NCBI GenBank assembly: GCA_900551075.1
Contig: URVB01000069.1
Location: 1 to 14,794, forward strand
Reading direction: 5' to 3'
DNA: 14,794 nt
Source: an uncultured Blautia sp.
GTDB lineage: Bacteria > Bacillota > Clostridia > Lachnospirales > Lachnospiraceae
The position numbers were made by a program, and so were the translations under genes. The notes under the pieces are model-generated. The model saw only the letters and a program-made list of their open reading frames with translations, was not told where the DNA came from and searched no databases. Of the stretch, positions 14,081 through 14,794 are shown piece by piece (positions within the stretch are counted from its first letter, which is position 1; each line of letters starts with the position of its first letter).

Positions 14081-14142
14081 AAAAACATAGCTATGAAGAG
14101 CCGGATGCGCATATTTTATGAAAAAAGAAAAGGAGAAGGATA

Positions 14143-14794
14143 ATGAAATTTGGATTATTAACAGCAATCTGTGAAGGGATGACCTTTGAAGAAGTAGTGG
14201 ATTTTGCAGCAGAAAACAATCTGGAATGTCTGGAAGTAGCCTGCTGGCCGGCAGTTGGCGCCAAGAGACGTTATGCAGGCGTCAGCCACATTGACGTGGT
14301 AAATCTGACAGAGGAGAAAGCAAAGGAGATCAGCGGGCTCTGTGAGAAAAAAGGGGTCGAGATATCCTCTCTGGCATATTATCCGAATACACTGGAGCCC
14401 GAGCCGGAGAAAAGAGAAGGGTATGTGAACCACCTTCATGCACTGATCGATGCATCTGCCATGCTGGGGGTTAATATGGTAACTACCTTTATCGGACGTG
14501 TAACGAACAAAACAGTGGCTGAGAATCTGGAAATAGCAAAAGAGGTATGGACACCAATCCTGAAACATGCGGAGGAAAAGGGCGTAAGGATTGCCATTGA
14601 AAACTGTCCGATGTGGTTTACAGATGATGAATGGCCGGGCGGACAGAATATCATGAGCACTCCCGCAAACTGGAGAAAGGTATTCGAGGTTCTGGACAGC
14701 CCGAATCTGGGAATCAATTATGATCCGTCTCATTTTGTATGGCAGCAGATCGATTACATCAAACCGATTTATGAATTCAAAGATAAGATTTTCC
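14143..14794 (+). CDS. Sugar phosphate isomerase/epimerase, AP-endonuclease-2 TIM barrel (partial, first 217 aa)
   Basis: TIM-barrel metalloenzyme that probably isomerises, epimerises or performs elimination on a sugar or keto-sugar. The gene runs off the right edge without a stop. MKFGLLTAICEGMTFEEVVD opens with the family's first strand and helix. CLEVACWP (29-36) is strand 2. AIENCPM (151-157) supplies metal-ligand E153. GINYDPSHFVW (190-200) supplies D194 and H197, the signature DPSH loop. AGGAG (14131-14135) is 7 nt before the ATG, giving a firm start. Family members are commonly adjacent to Gfo/Idh oxidoreductases in myo-inositol, 3-keto-sugar and C-glycoside pathways. It shares promoter architecture with the Gfo/Idh gene at 10216, so the two probably act in one pathway under the AraC-GH39 protein. 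The exact reaction is unknown. Confidence 0.92.
   Translation, partial: MKFGLLTAICEGMTFEEVVDFAAENNLECLEVACWPAVGAKRRYAGVSHIDVVNLTEEKAKEISGLCEKKGVEISSLAYYPNTLEPEPEKREGYVNHLHALIDASAMLGVNMVTTFIGRVTNKTVAENLEIAKEVWTPILKHAEEKGVRIAIENCPMWFTDDEWPGGQNIMSTPANWRKVFEVLDSPNLGINYDPSHFVWQQIDYIKPIYEFKDKIF

Noticed and set aside
14158..14733. Minus-strand reading frame of 191 codons at the right end
   Set aside because: Opposite the isomerase gene, which has a strong ribosome binding site and the family's metal-binding residues and merely lacks its stop because the window ends.

Overview
The window looks like chromosomal DNA of a gut Lachnospiraceae-type Clostridium relative (Bacillota). This rests on moderate GC, strong AGGAGG-type ribosome binding sites, AT-rich intergenic promoters, and a gene mix of cytoplasmic glycoside hydrolases, a Gfo/Idh oxidoreductase, an AraC regulator fused to a GH39-like domain, and an OFA-type MFS transporter. 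No tRNA, rRNA, CRISPR array, transposase or phage gene was seen. The assignment is by style of sequence only.

Layout. 1-296: a possible gene tail, then a promoter and leader. 297-1838 (+): a GH35/GH42-like clan A glycoside hydrolase, closed by a bidirectional terminator. 1887-2498 (-): an Sfp-type phosphopantetheinyl transferase. It is divergent from 2706-3512 (+), an alpha/beta hydrolase. A second bidirectional terminator separates that hydrolase from a minus-strand set read from 6881 down to 3553: acyl carrier protein, SCP2-like thiolase, DUF35 zinc-ribbon/OB-fold protein, and an MFS transporter. Divergent from the set is a Crp/Fnr-family regulator (7050-7670, +). A perfect 16-bp palindrome lies between them, centred at -41.5 from the predicted start of the ACP operon. 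Next come a GH3 beta-glucosidase (7781-9976), a Gfo/Idh/MocA oxidoreductase (10216-11289), an AraC regulator fused to a GH39-like domain (11403-13826), a possible 41-residue membrane peptide (13819-13944), and the start of a sugar-phosphate isomerase/epimerase that runs off the window (14143 onward). All of these are on the plus strand.

How the genes may work together. Two themes meet here. The first is glycoside use: the GH35/42-like and GH3 genes share a related promoter and leader of about 110 bp. The Gfo/Idh and isomerase genes share a second promoter architecture, an AGYATAAAAAATG box 48-49 bp upstream of a TATAAT -10, and they flank the AraC-GH39 regulator. This suggests two small regulons, the second possibly for oxidising and rearranging a sugar or glycoside. 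The second theme is a compact acyl-carrier module: ACP, thiolase and DUF35 protein, with a nearby PPTase able to load the ACP and a hydrolase that could release a product. It has no adenylation, acyltransferase or reductase gene. Thiolase-DUF35 pairs are known in C-acylation (PhlC/PhlB), archaeal mevalonate synthesis and steroid side-chain retro-aldol cleavage (Ltp2/ChsH2), but the substrate here cannot be read from the sequence. This module under its Crp-like switch, and the AraC-GH39 protein with an altered acid/base motif, are the least ordinary parts of the window.
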